Source of the DNA: Chloroflexota bacterium
Lineage (GTDB): Bacteria > Chloroflexota > Anaerolineae > UBA2200 > JACIWT01
Assembly: GCA_014360825.1 (NCBI GenBank)
Contig: JACIWT010000002.1
Coordinates: forward strand, 202,237-266,236
DNA length: 64,000 bases
Reading direction: 5' to 3'
Shown here in pieces: positions 27,618 through 36,568 of the stretch (the stretch's first letter is position 1; each line of letters starts with the position of its first letter). Under the pieces are notes generated by a model. The model made no database searches. It was not told the origin of the DNA and was given only the letters and a program-made list of their open reading frames with translations. The position numbers and the translations under genes were made by a program.

Positions 27618-28352
27618 TCACACCCTTTGGGCGGGCGGGCTCTTAACAGACCTCATCAGTAGGATAACTGGGTACCATCTCTCTGTTGGATGTGGGAAAT
27701 CGTGAATTTCGATGTCGGACAGGCCGAACCGTTCTAGCCAAGCACGCCACTCGGCGATGGTGTACGTTTGGGTGAAGGCCAACCCCTCCGCTCGCGCTTG
27801 GGCACTGAAACCGCGGGATAGTTGATAGAAGAAAAGCAGGAGGCGCACGACGACCTTGCCGCTGCCCGTGCGCCAGGCGGGGCTGGCTCCCATATCGGTG
27901 ATGACCAGCCGACCGCCTGGTTTCAGAACCCGCACCATCTCTGCCAGGGCATCTTCCACTACGGTGTGATGCATGGCCATGGAACTGACGACCACGTCGA
28001 AGTCCTCGTCGGGAAAGGGCAGGGCCATGGCCGAAGCGTGGTGCAATTCGATGCGCTCCTCGAGCCCCGCTGCCTTTACGTTCTGCGTCGCTCGCTCCAA
28101 CATAGCCGGGGTGATGTCCACGCCGACTACCTTTCCCGCCGGCCCCACGCGCTTGGCGGCGGCGATGGCGATGGCGCCGGTGCCTGTTGCCACGTCCAGA
28201 ACACGCTCCCCGCCTGCTAACTCCATGCTCTCCAACAGTCGCATCATTAGGTCAGCATATTTGATGCTGCCGTACTGTTCGACCTCCTTGACGAAGGTCT
28301 CATCGTAAGTGGGTGCCCACTCACGGAAGGCTTCTTCTACCACACTGGCCAT
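27618..28352 (-). CDS. Class I SAM-dependent methyltransferase
   Basis: The 244-residue protein has the class I methyltransferase core: motif I VLDVATGTGAIAIAAAK near residue 52, an acidic residue in GVDITPAML, then DEDFDVVVSSMAMHH and LKPGGRLVITDMG. This arrangement is like UbiE/MenG and ArsM-type enzymes, but the C-terminal part gives no clear substrate. The ATG has GGAGGGG upstream. It lies 7 bases before the histidine kinase and 18 after the GH3-family gene in one minus-strand run. Whether it modifies the product of the neighbouring GH3-family enzyme is inference. Confidence 0.85.
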   Translation of the reverse strand: MASVVEEAFREWAPTYDETFVKEVEQYGSIKYADLMMRLLESMELAGGERVLDVATGTGAIAIAAAKRVGPAGKVVGVDITPAMLERATQNVKAAGLEERIELHHASAMALPFPDEDFDVVVSSMAMHHTVVEDALAEMVRVLKPGGRLVITDMGASPAWRTGSGKVVVRLLLFFYQLSRGFSAQARAEGLAFTQTYTIAEWRAWLERFGLSDIEIHDFPHPTERWYPVILLMRSVKSPPAQRV

Positions 28353-28370
28353 TGTATCTCCCCTCCAGTC

Positions 28371-29969
28371 TTAGGCCGAGAGCAACGTCTCTACCACAGT
28401 ATCACGGGCATTGACACGCGGCGGCTTCAGATGTGCCAGTTCGGCTCCCTGCTCCTGTTTCTTCTTGATATAACGCCCAAATGATCCAGGGGGTAGCAAA
28501 GTTACTTTCAGCGGGTCTATGCCCAGCATGGGCTTCATCTCGGCATAACCCGGGTCCAAGTTCGACAAGGCTGTGTGCAACGACTGGGTAACTTCCTCCA
28601 GCGATGTCGTAGCACCCTCTTTCAGTTCCACGTACGCATGGAGGACGGGTTTATCCCCCACATATTCTTTCCGTGCTGTCCAGTCAGCGTAGGGGATGCC
28701 GGAGTCCGTAAAGACTTGCCATAAGGCCTTCTCCGTCAGGCGGGTGAAACCTCCCAGGTCTATTAGGCCGTCTGCGCGGGCGTAGAACTGCATCTGGGGG
28801 ATGTCTACGCCTAATTCATCATCGCGCAGGGCGATGATCTCAATGAGGTCACCGATGCGATACCGGGTGAAGATGCCGCCATGGAAGTTCGTCACCACCA
28901 ATTCGTAAATACCTGGGCTGAGTTCGTCCAGCAAGAGAGTGGAGGGCCGATACGTAGGATCTTCGCAGGTGCGCAGGAATTCCGTCTCGGGGATGAATTC
29001 CAAGAAATTGCAGTCCGCAAGAAAGGTCATCCCCTTGCGATTCCAGAGTTGGACGGCGACGCCTCCAAACTCGCTTCCGCCGTATCCTTCCAGTGGCTTG
29101 CAACCCCAGTATTCCTCAATGCGGCTGGCGAAGAAAGCCGTGTCCATTCCCCCGGCCACAATGCCCTTGACCGACCAGAGGTCTTTTGGTAGGAGTGCCC
29201 GCCCCTGTCGTCTGCTATTCAAGAAGCCACGGCCAAGACGAAATAGCACATTGGGCTTCAAATAGTCCGCTGATAGTTTCATAGTGCGACCCGAGCGGCT
29301 CTGGAACTGCTCGGCCACACCTACCAAGACGCTGGAGAGGCCGTAGAAAAGGTCAATGCCTGCGTCCAGGGCCATCTTGAACCCTGCTTCGACGCGCTCC
29401 TGAAAGCCCATCGTATCGCCTTCGCCCATAGGCGGCAACATGCGGACCTCCAGTTGCTCTTGCAACCCTCGGCCCAAGAGTCCACCGGTCATATAGGGCG
29501 GCGGCGCCAGTGTGTAAAGACACGTGTCACCTGGTTCAAGGCGCACATCGCCGCGCCCGGCGCAGGAAGCGAAAATGAAAGAGGTGATCATAAATTCGCT
29601 CACCTTCTCGTAGAACTCGCGGGGGTAGGGGGCCCACTTGCACTCGTACTCTCCGGAGCGGCCGGAGGTGCGTACCCAGACGTAGGGCGGGCGAGGCAGC
29701 ACATCGCCGCGCTTTTCCGGCAGATACGGCGCGTAATCATCATAGGTGGTCAGTGGAACCATAGCCCGGAACTCCTCCACACTGCGCGGGACCTGACCAC
29801 GCATCAGTTTGCGGCCGAGTTCGCAGGAGCCGAGCACCTGGATTTGCTCCAGGAGCAGGCGTTTCTGGACCTGCATGAACTCTTTCAGACTGAGGTCTAT
29901 GAAGCCGCAATACTTCCGCCACACCTCATCCCGACGTCCCTCCCTGAGCAATTGTGCTGCGGTAACCAT
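28371..29969 (-). CDS. GH3 auxin-responsive-promoter family acyl-adenylating enzyme
   Basis: The 532-residue protein resembles the GH3 family, which adenylates a carboxylic acid and conjugates it to an amine or amino acid. Visible features include PLTTYDDYAPYLPEKRG near residue 75, the nucleotide-binding-like WVRTSGRSGEYECKWAPYP, GYGGSEFGG near residue 290 and the C-terminal hinge RADGLIDLGGFTRLTEKAL. I start at the ATG at 29967-29969, with AAAGGAG about 8 bases upstream; earlier Met codons are too close to that site. The neighbours are methyltransferases and a radical SAM protein. In plants GH3 enzymes act on hormones; bacterial substrates are mostly unknown. A small-molecule biosynthetic role is inference. 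Confidence 0.82.
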   Translation of the reverse strand: MVTAAQLLREGRRDEVWRKYCGFIDLSLKEFMQVQKRLLLEQIQVLGSCELGRKLMRGQVPRSVEEFRAMVPLTTYDDYAPYLPEKRGDVLPRPPYVWVRTSGRSGEYECKWAPYPREFYEKVSEFMITSFIFASCAGRGDVRLEPGDTCLYTLAPPPYMTGGLLGRGLQEQLEVRMLPPMGEGDTMGFQERVEAGFKMALDAGIDLFYGLSSVLVGVAEQFQSRSGRTMKLSADYLKPNVLFRLGRGFLNSRRQGRALLPKDLWSVKGIVAGGMDTAFFASRIEEYWGCKPLEGYGGSEFGGVAVQLWNRKGMTFLADCNFLEFIPETEFLRTCEDPTYRPSTLLLDELSPGIYELVVTNFHGGIFTRYRIGDLIEIIALRDDELGVDIPQMQFYARADGLIDLGGFTRLTEKALWQVFTDSGIPYADWTARKEYVGDKPVLHAYVELKEGATTSLEEVTQSLHTALSNLDPGYAEMKPMLGIDPLKVTLLPPGSFGRYIKKKQEQGAELAHLKPPRVNARDTVVETLLSA

Positions 29970-30041
29970 GTGCATTTCTCTCCTTTCTTGTGCTTTAGCA
30001 TTGTCGGACAAATCTATGGTCCGAAGGGCGGACCAATGCGT

Positions 30042-30611
30042 TCAGCCCTTGCGAAAGGACTGCACGCAGCGGCGAACGCTTTGCGCGTTCGGTATTAGCA
30101 TGGGAGTCTGCTGTTGATATTTCCTATACGCATCGCCGAACACTGGCACGAGATAGACACGCTCCATTACATACACGCGCAGAACAAGGATGGCCAGCCA
30201 AAGGATCGCGCTCGTCAAGAACAGCCACCCGCCAGACATACAATAGACGGCCAGAAACAAGAGCCCACTCCAGAGTACCTCAGGATGCCGGCATAAAGCG
30301 TAAGTGCCTGTTGTGACTAGTTGATCGCCCACTCCATCGCGCAAGTAGGTGGAACGAAATGGTATCTCCCAGAAAAGAGAGTATGCCAGTAGAACAATGG
30401 CTGTGACAAGCAACGCGATCCCTATCGCCGTCCTGACCGCGGACATAGTTTCCGTTGAGGATTGCAACGCTGCCATCCATACGGCAAAGCAGAACACCAC
30501 CGTCGTCAAGATCTCGATCAGCAGTTTCCAATACCGGATGCCCCGGAGGGCAACGATGTCCAACAGAAAATTGGCGAGTAGTGCAACTGTGCCCAGGACC
30601 GTGTACGCCAT
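30042..30611 (-). CDS. Isoprenylcysteine carboxyl methyltransferase-like membrane protein
   Basis: From the ATG at 30609-30611 (AGGTG upstream) the product is 189 residues with about five membrane helices. The C-terminal part carries the ICMT/PEMT signature: GDQLVTTGTYALCRHPEVLW, followed by two hydrophobic helices and VMERVYLVPVFGDAYRKYQQ. Such enzymes methylate carboxyl or amine groups of lipids or prenylated peptides at the membrane. It starts 20 bases after the B12-radical SAM gene and lies upstream of the GH3-family gene, so the three probably form one unit. The family is quite certain; the substrate is not. The final residues (NAQSVRRCVQSFRKG) extend beyond the usual end. Confidence 0.8.
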   Translation of the reverse strand: MAYTVLGTVALLANFLLDIVALRGIRYWKLLIEILTTVVFCFAVWMAALQSSTETMSAVRTAIGIALLVTAIVLLAYSLFWEIPFRSTYLRDGVGDQLVTTGTYALCRHPEVLWSGLLFLAVYCMSGGWLFLTSAILWLAILVLRVYVMERVYLVPVFGDAYRKYQQQTPMLIPNAQSVRRCVQSFRKG

Positions 30612-30631
30612 ATCTGCACCTGAGAACCATC

Positions 30632-32143
30632 TTAGAAAAACGGCCCCAACCGTTTGCCAACCTGTCGGACGAGGGACAGTTCCGGAGTTCCTTCGCAGGC
30701 TGTTTCGCCCTCTCGCCACACCAGTCGAACTGCCCGATAGAACTGCCTTATCTCGTCTAAAGAGTAGCCCAGAGCAAGCAAATATCCCACAAAGTATTCG
30801 CCCCCCGGAAAATAGGTGGAATTCGTTACCCGCCCTATCACTTCCATCATAGCGGCAAAAGCCTCTCCACTGTTCATAGTGCGGTGTTCCCAGGTCATTC
30901 GCTCACCGATGATGCCGTATCTCGCACGGTTCTCATAGATATGAGTGTGGGGAGCGACGTCGAGCACGTAGGGGCCAAAGGTGTCTGGTTGAGCCTCGTT
31001 TAAGACCGCAATCGTGTTTTCTATGGTTTCTGCTGTCTCCCCAGGAAAGCCGATCACCAAATTAAAGTGGGTGATAATTCCAGCCTCACGGGCCATACGT
31101 GCGGCGTTTATGATATCCGCTGGTGTGTAACCCTTGTTCATGCTCCTTAGAATGCCGGCATCGCCAGATTCCACCCCGATATCCAGGGCCGCGCATCCTG
31201 CTCGTTTCATCGAATCCAGCAGTTCCGGCGTCAAATCGTTCACGCGCCCGTAGGCCGTCCAGCGCAGACCCAATCCTTTGGAGGTCAACTCCTGATAGAT
31301 GGCATCACAGACCTCGGTGCATCGTCGGCGAGGCGCGGTAAAGCATGAGTCCACGATGCGGAATACACGCGTGCCGTACTTGGTCATACCGCGTCGAAAC
31401 TCCTCGACAACCCGCTGCGGTGACTTGTGTCGAACGGGTTTGTCCCAGTAATGCACCTCGGAGCAAAATGCACAATTGTAGATGCACCCACGCGCGGTCT
31501 CCACGGGGAGTACGTTTATGTACCCATCTGAGCCTTGAGGAGTGAAGCCCAAGAGTTCCCAGTCCGGGTATGGTAAGGAATCCATAGCCAGAAAGGCACG
31601 GCGTGGGGTAATCACTGCCTTGTTGTTGTGCCGGAAAGCAATGTCGTTCACGTGTTCCAGAGAGGAGCCGGCCCGGAGCGCTAGGATCATTTCGCGGAAG
31701 GTTTCCTCTCCTTCGCGCAGGATAATGGCATCGAGAGCGGGGATATTCTGCAGCAGGATCTCTGGTGGGATAGACCAACTCAAGGGGCCACCCAGGATAA
31801 TTTTAGCGCTGGGGGATGCTTCTCGGACGGCATCGGCAATTGTCCGAACCCATTCCTCGCCCATGAATGTGGAGGAAATAGCGACGATCTCGCTGCCGTC
31901 AAAGGAAATCGTATCGGGAGCGAAATTAGCCAGCGTAACATCGGCTCGCTCATGCGCGATCAGGTACGTTGCCACGGCCACAGCGCCGAGAACTGGGGCC
32001 ATCAGGCATATACGCTCCTTTTGTCCCAGTAGCGCCGGCATGAAGAGCGGGAGAGCCGGTATGCCGTCCGCGCTCGCACGTGCGACCTCGTAGGGCTCGA
32101 AGCCTGTGATGATGAGTATGGGTGGTGTATGGCCCACGGGCAT
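30632..32143 (-). CDS. Cobalamin-binding-domain radical SAM protein
   Basis: From the ATG at 32141-32143 (AAAGGA about 10 bases upstream) the product is 503 residues. The first 180 residues look like a B12-binding fold with ILGGPLSWSIPPEILLQ and DAIILREGEE. The radical SAM core follows with ETARGCIYNCAFCSEVHYW supplying CxxxCxxC near residue 228, then SCFTAPRRRCTE and DIGVESGDAGILRSMNKG. Such enzymes perform methylations or ring rearrangements in secondary metabolism. It leads the minus-strand run with the ICMT-like, GH3-like and methyltransferase genes, behind a good promoter. An earlier in-frame start is possible but lacks a ribosome site. Confidence 0.88.
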   Translation of the reverse strand: MPVGHTPPILIITGFEPYEVARASADGIPALPLFMPALLGQKERICLMAPVLGAVAVATYLIAHERADVTLANFAPDTISFDGSEIVAISSTFMGEEWVRTIADAVREASPSAKIILGGPLSWSIPPEILLQNIPALDAIILREGEETFREMILALRAGSSLEHVNDIAFRHNNKAVITPRRAFLAMDSLPYPDWELLGFTPQGSDGYINVLPVETARGCIYNCAFCSEVHYWDKPVRHKSPQRVVEEFRRGMTKYGTRVFRIVDSCFTAPRRRCTEVCDAIYQELTSKGLGLRWTAYGRVNDLTPELLDSMKRAGCAALDIGVESGDAGILRSMNKGYTPADIINAARMAREAGIITHFNLVIGFPGETAETIENTIAVLNEAQPDTFGPYVLDVAPHTHIYENRARYGIIGERMTWEHRTMNSGEAFAAMMEVIGRVTNSTYFPGGEYFVGYLLALGYSLDEIRQFYRAVRLVWREGETACEGTPELSLVRQVGKRLGPFF

Positions 32144-32222
32144 CGTGACAACGTCCTTTGTTACCATCTGCTTGCAGTTGCACAAAACTGGGCGCAAGAC
32201 AAATGTTACCTGCTTTTGACTA

Positions 32223-32251
32223 ATTATATCACAATTTACGGAAAATGGCAA
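32223..32251 (-). promoter_or_regulatory. Sigma-70-type promoter for the radical SAM/GH3/kinase run
   Basis: On the minus strand TTGCCA (32246-32251) and a perfect TATAAT (32223-32228) are separated by 17 bases. Predicted transcription starts about 70 bases before the radical SAM gene. Its run contains no clear internal terminator before 20.8 kb, so it may read through to the kinase and response regulator. Confidence 0.72.
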
Positions 32252-32356
32252 AGGGACACAACTGAAAATGTCCTAGAGGCGTTGACCATATCCATATACC
32301 TGCACAGAAAGGAGAAGGCAGCCCGGTGATGTTATCATTTGACTTGACGCGCCAGG

Positions 32357-32385
32357 TTGACAAATTTCCTGTTCGGTGCTATAAT
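32357..32385 (+). promoter_or_regulatory. Consensus sigma-70 promoter of the catabolic island
   Basis: TTGACA (32357-32362) and TATAAT (32380-32385) match the consensus at all 12 positions with the ideal 17-base spacer. The start would be near 32392, leaving a leader of about 130 bases before the GntR gene. Such a strong unregulated core normally needs a repressor, which fits the regulator it precedes. Confidence 0.88.
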
Positions 32386-32396
32386 AAAACTGTCCT

Positions 32397-32419
32397 GATG
32401 GTTAGGTTATCAGACCACC
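32397..32419 (+). promoter_or_regulatory. Candidate GntR/FadR-type operator
   Basis: A 23-base imperfect palindrome, GATGGTTAGG-TTA-TCAGACCACC, matches itself in 7 of 11 pairs (pattern TGGT...ACCA) and sits a few bases downstream of the predicted start of transcription. Its position would allow repression of the consensus promoter by the adjacent regulator. Only the symmetry is visible; binding is inferred. Confidence 0.35.
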
Positions 32420-32523
32420 AAACCACCAGCAATTTTTGCCCGATGGAAGCGCAATCGTTGCCTGACCATCATTGGCACCGCGGTCAAAAGTAGGCAGTTG
32501 CTTCAAAGAGGGAAGCGTCGGCG

Positions 32524-33354
32524 ATGGTGTTTACCCCGGTAAAGACGCAGAGGGTTTACACCCAGATCGTGGATCAGATCCTCGATCTGATCAGAGCGGG
32601 TGAATTCCCGGATGGGACGCAGTTGCCCCCGGAGCGTGACCTTGCCGAACAATTGGGGGTGAGTCGGGCATCCCTTAGGGAAGCGTTAAGTGCCTTGCAG
32701 ATACTTGGCTTGGTTGAGACCAAGCCGGGGCAAGGCACTTTTATTTGCGCGGAGAAAATCCCCTCTCTGCTTCAAGTGGAAGCCTCTTGGCTCTACGAAG
32801 AAGAAGAAAGCCCCTTCGCTATCCTGCAGGCAAGAAAAACGGTGGAACCCCATATAGCATCCCTCGCGGCGAGACAACGTTCTGACGCAAGTTTAAAGCG
32901 GTTAGATGAAATACTGAATTCAGTAGAGGCCGATCCATCCGATCGGATTATCTTCACCGAAGGGGATCGTAAGTTTCACAAAGCCATCGCGGAGGCCACT
33001 GGCAACCCCGTGTTGGTGAGCATGATGTCCATTGTGTACGAATTGATGGGGCACAAACTATGGCTGACTCTCATGATGGATTCTACTTTAGCCACTGCAG
33101 GACGGGTGCAAGAGGCTCTGGTCGAACATCGGAGGGTGTACGAGGCTATCAAGGCACAAGATGAGACGGCCGCCGCCGACCGAATGAACGAGCATCTGGA
33201 AAGAGTCGGGAGACTGATGATGGAAGCCGAACTGGTTCCACTGAAGGAGCCTGTCACTAACCCCAAACAAACTGAGAAACAAGAGGCAAACCGCCTTAAC
33301 AAAGTCGGTACCTTGAGAGAGGACATAGAAGCAAAATCAAGAATGGGGGGCTGA
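32524..33354 (+). CDS. GntR-family (FadR/FCD) transcriptional regulator
   Basis: The 276-residue protein has an N-terminal winged helix (residues about 10-75) with the GntR signature PPERDLAEQLGVSRASLREA and wing GLVETKPGQGTFI. An all-helical FCD ligand-binding domain follows (about 95-235), with DRKFHKAIAEATGNP supplying Asp and His residues typical of metal/carboxylate binding. The last 35 residues are a polar tail. FCD regulators usually respond to small carboxylates such as amino-acid or sugar-acid intermediates. Being first in the operon and 1 base from the DapA-family gene, it probably controls the island and senses its substrate or an intermediate. Confidence 0.92.
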   Translation: MVFTPVKTQRVYTQIVDQILDLIRAGEFPDGTQLPPERDLAEQLGVSRASLREALSALQILGLVETKPGQGTFICAEKIPSLLQVEASWLYEEEESPFAILQARKTVEPHIASLAARQRSDASLKRLDEILNSVEADPSDRIIFTEGDRKFHKAIAEATGNPVLVSMMSIVYELMGHKLWLTLMMDSTLATAGRVQEALVEHRRVYEAIKAQDETAAADRMNEHLERVGRLMMEAELVPLKEPVTNPKQTEKQEANRLNKVGTLREDIEAKSRMGG

Positions 33355-33355
33355 T

Positions 33356-34261
33356 ATGACAACCAAATTGCAAGGGATCTTCACCGTTTTGGTCACGCCG
33401 ATGACTGCGGCAGAAGAAGTGGACTATAAGACATTGGCGGCGCTTATAGATTACGTGATTGAGGAAGGAGGAGTTCACGGCATTATCCCCCTCGGTAGCA
33501 CCGGGGAATACTACGCCCTAACCGCAGAAGAACGCAGAAAGGTAGTGGAGGCTACTTTTCAAGCGGTTCGAGGTCGCCGGCCAGTTGTGGTGGGCGCCAA
33601 TGCTACGACCACACGAGAAGTGATCGAGCATTGTCAGCACGCGGAGAAGTGGGGAGCAGCGGGAGTAATGCTGGCCGCACCATATTACTCGCTGCCCACT
33701 GAGGATGAGTTATTCGAGCACTACAAGGCTGTTAACGACGCGATCCACATACCCATCATGCTCTATAACTTCCCGGCGCGGAGCGGTGTGGATCTCAAGC
33801 CCAGGTTGGTTCAGCGGTTGGCCGAACTCGATAATGTCCAGTATCTGAAAGAAAGCACTGGCGATATCACCCGAGTCAGCGAGATCATAAGGCTTTGTGG
33901 TCATAAGATAACGCTTTTCTGCGGTTACGATAGTCAGGCTTTGGAGAACTTCGTTTTGGGAGCCAAGGGTTGGGTGGCCGGAGCCAGCAATTTCATTCCC
34001 AGAACCCACGTCAAATTGTTTGATCTGGCTGTCAACAAGGGCGATTTTAGGACTGCCAGAGAATTGTATTACAAACTCCTGCCTATTCTATCGGTTTTAG
34101 AAGGAGGCGGAAAGTACATCCAGTTCGTGAAAGCGTGTTGTGGCTTGGTGGGTCATCCGGTAGGTCCGCCGCGCCGACCGCTATTGCCCGCCACCCCTGA
34201 CGAAGTCGCTGAACTGGAAAAAGCACTCGACCAAATTAAAGGAGAAGAGAAAGCACACTGA
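33356..34261 (+). CDS. DapA/NanA-family lyase, probable pyrroline-4-hydroxy-2-carboxylate deaminase
   Basis: The 301-residue class I aldolase-fold enzyme has GSTGEYYALTAEER (residues 48-60), Tyr137 in MLYNFPARSG and the Schiff-base Lys165 in QYLKESTGD. DapA-family members include dihydrodipicolinate synthase, N-acetylneuraminate lyase and the deaminase that turns pyrroline-4-hydroxy-2-carboxylate into 2-oxoglutarate semialdehyde in hydroxyproline breakdown. The two 2-epimerase genes and flavoprotein set that follow favour the last. A keto-deoxy-sugar-acid dehydratase working with the IlvD-type enzyme at 50.4 kb is an alternative. The ATG is 1 base beyond the GntR stop. Confidence 0.87.
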   Translation: MTTKLQGIFTVLVTPMTAAEEVDYKTLAALIDYVIEEGGVHGIIPLGSTGEYYALTAEERRKVVEATFQAVRGRRPVVVGANATTTREVIEHCQHAEKWGAAGVMLAAPYYSLPTEDELFEHYKAVNDAIHIPIMLYNFPARSGVDLKPRLVQRLAELDNVQYLKESTGDITRVSEIIRLCGHKITLFCGYDSQALENFVLGAKGWVAGASNFIPRTHVKLFDLAVNKGDFRTARELYYKLLPILSVLEGGGKYIQFVKACCGLVGHPVGPPRRPLLPATPDEVAELEKALDQIKGEEKAH

Positions 34262-34405
34262 CGGATCAATCTTACGCAGGGGTTATATCGTCCTTTCGTT
34301 TGTGTGGAGGCGATCTGCGTGAAGACGTGGGCGGTTAAGCAAGAGTCCCCCTCGCTTCATTAAATATTCGAAAGAACACGGCTACAAAACGGAGCACAAG
34401 AGGGT

Positions 34406-35449
34406 ATGAAATTTGAAAAGATAATCACAGCCGTGGACTCCCACACAGTTGGGAACGCTGAGAGGGTCGTCATCGGTGGAGTGCCACCTATCCCTGGCGA
34501 GACCATGCTCGAGAAGTTGAAGTATGTGCGCGATCACTGGGACCACCTGCGTACATTTCTCGTACATGAGCCCCGGGGGCATAACAACATGTACGCCGCT
34601 CTGCTCACCCCGCCCACCGTGGAGGGTGCAGATTTCGGGGTAATTTACCTGGAGCCGGGTGGCTATGCGACCATGTGTGGACATGGGACGATTGCTGTCT
34701 GCACCGTGTTGGTTGAGACAGGCATCGTGGAGGCTAAGGAGCCCTTAACCGAGATCGTCCTCGATACCCCAGCCGGGGTGGTGCGAGCCCAAGTAGCGGT
34801 GAAGGATGGGTTGGCAGAGTCTGTAACTATCCAGAACGTCCCCTCTTTTCTGTACAAGCCAGACGTAGTAGTAGATGTCCCGGATGTGGGACGGGTGAAG
34901 GTAGATATTGCCTATGGCGGCAACTTCTATGCCATCTTGCCAGCGGAGAGTGTGGGATTAGAGATCAGCCCTGAACACGCGAACGAAATCATATCCTGTG
35001 GGATGAAAATCTGGAAGGCAGTGAATGAGCAGGTGGAGATCCACCACCCTGAAGAGCCGGAGATAGATTGCGTGAACTATGTGGAATTCTCGACTCAGGC
35101 TACTGACCCGCGAGCAACGATGAAGAATGCGGTGGTCGTGCCGCCAGGGGGTATAGACCGCTCCCCCTGTGGGACCGGGACGAGCGCGAAGATGGCGACG
35201 TTGTACGCGAAGGGAGCGCTTGGCCTAAACGAAGAATTCATTCATGAGAGCATCATAGGCAGCCTGTTCTACGGCAAACTGATTGAGGAGACGAAAGTGG
35301 GCGAATACAAAGCAGTAGTCCCCACCATTCGAGGCAGTGCTTATATCATGGGGATTCAGCAGTTCGTGCTCGACCCCAGGGACCCATTCCCCGCCGGATT
35401 CTTTCTGGGACGGAAAGAAAAGTTGTACGGGGTTGGATTTGAGTCTTAG
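34406..35449 (+). CDS. Proline racemase-family 2-epimerase, paralogue 1
   Basis: The 347-residue enzyme belongs to the proline racemase/hydroxyproline 2-epimerase family. Both catalytic cysteines are present: Cys91 in TMCGHGTIA and Cys255 in DRSPCGTGTSAKMATLYAKG. trans-3-Hydroxyproline dehydratases of the same family have Thr in place of the first Cys, so this is predicted to be an epimerase or racemase. In the hydroxyproline route it would convert trans-4-hydroxy-L-proline to cis-4-hydroxy-D-proline. The ATG has AGAGGG upstream. A close paralogue follows 84 bases later. Substrate assignment between proline and hydroxyproline is not possible from these motifs alone. Confidence 0.9.
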   Translation: MKFEKIITAVDSHTVGNAERVVIGGVPPIPGETMLEKLKYVRDHWDHLRTFLVHEPRGHNNMYAALLTPPTVEGADFGVIYLEPGGYATMCGHGTIAVCTVLVETGIVEAKEPLTEIVLDTPAGVVRAQVAVKDGLAESVTIQNVPSFLYKPDVVVDVPDVGRVKVDIAYGGNFYAILPAESVGLEISPEHANEIISCGMKIWKAVNEQVEIHHPEEPEIDCVNYVEFSTQATDPRATMKNAVVVPPGGIDRSPCGTGTSAKMATLYAKGALGLNEEFIHESIIGSLFYGKLIEETKVGEYKAVVPTIRGSAYIMGIQQFVLDPRDPFPAGFFLGRKEKLYGVGFES

Positions 35450-35533
35450 GTTCCCGCGTTCACATCGGCTCGACGGGAAAGGTAACGCCTGATTGGAAAC
35501 AGGGGGTTGGAGACGAGGGAGGCATAAGGAAGG

Positions 35534-36568
35534 ATGAGATTCAAAAGGATAATCACGGCCATAGACTCCCATACCGAGGGTGAGCCAGCGAGAGTGGTGA
35601 TCGGGGGAATCCCTTATATCCCCGGTAATACCATGTTTGAGAAAAAGAGATTCGGGGAGCAGCACCTCGATCATCTACGCACCATGCTTATGTATGAACC
35701 TCGGGGACATAGCGCCATGTCTGGGTCCATCATCACCCAGCCGACCGTTAAGGAGGCTGACTTCGGAATTGTCTTCATCGAGGTCAGCGGTTGGTTGCCC
35801 ATGTGTGGCCACGGAACCATTGCTGCCTGCACCGTGCTGGTGGAAGCGGGCCTCATAGAAGCACGAGAGCCGGTCACCAAAATCGTACTGGACACCCCGG
35901 CGGGCATCGTAAGAGCAGAGGTGCAGGTGAAAGATGGGGCGGTGAAGGGAGTGACTATATGGAATGTCCCTTCCTTCTTGTACAAATCTGACGTGGAAGT
36001 GGATGTCCCCTCCTTAGGAAGAGTCAAGTTGGACATCGCTTGGGGGGGCAACTTCTACGCTATCCTGCCGGCAAAGAGCGTGGGCCTAGATGTATCACCG
36101 GAGCACACGATGGACCTCATTCATTGCGGCCGCAAGATCAGGCAAGCCGTCTATGAGCAGATCGAGGTGGCGCACCCCGAAAATCCCCTGATCGATCGCG
36201 TCACCCATGTGGAATTCTCGGCCCCACCGACTCACCCGAAGGCGACCATGAAAAACGCGGTCATTTACGGGCCTGGTCAGGTGGATCGTTCTCCTTGTGG
36301 GACTGGCACGTCAGCCAAGATGGCCACTCTCTACGCCAAAGGAGAACTGGGCTTGAATGAGGAGTTCGTGCACGAAAGCATCATCGGCAGCCTCTTCTAT
36401 GGGAAACTGGTCGAAGAGACTCGGGTGGGCTCGTATCCCGCTGTGGTGCCAACTATCAGTGGCCGAGCCTATGTGATGGGCATCCAACAGTTTGTCCTTG
36501 ACCCAGAAGACCCCTTCCCAGCCGGATTCTATTTGGGAGAAAAGGATGAACTGTTTGGTGGAATTTGA
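35534..36568 (+). CDS. Proline racemase-family 2-epimerase, paralogue 2
   Basis: The 344-residue protein aligns with the preceding gene over its full length without large gaps; the opening residues RFKRIITAIDSHTEGEPARV and the last third are especially close. It has the same two catalytic cysteines, Cys91 (PMCGHGTIA) and Cys255 (DRSPCGTGTSAKM). The copies differ around residues 35-66 and 84-90, which in this family face the active site, so they may prefer different substrates or stereoisomers. It is followed after about 95 bases by the small ferredoxin-like subunit of the dehydrogenase. Confidence 0.9.
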   Translation: MRFKRIITAIDSHTEGEPARVVIGGIPYIPGNTMFEKKRFGEQHLDHLRTMLMYEPRGHSAMSGSIITQPTVKEADFGIVFIEVSGWLPMCGHGTIAACTVLVEAGLIEAREPVTKIVLDTPAGIVRAEVQVKDGAVKGVTIWNVPSFLYKSDVEVDVPSLGRVKLDIAWGGNFYAILPAKSVGLDVSPEHTMDLIHCGRKIRQAVYEQIEVAHPENPLIDRVTHVEFSAPPTHPKATMKNAVIYGPGQVDRSPCGTGTSAKMATLYAKGELGLNEEFVHESIIGSLFYGKLVEETRVGSYPAVVPTISGRAYVMGIQQFVLDPEDPFPAGFYLGEKDELFGGI

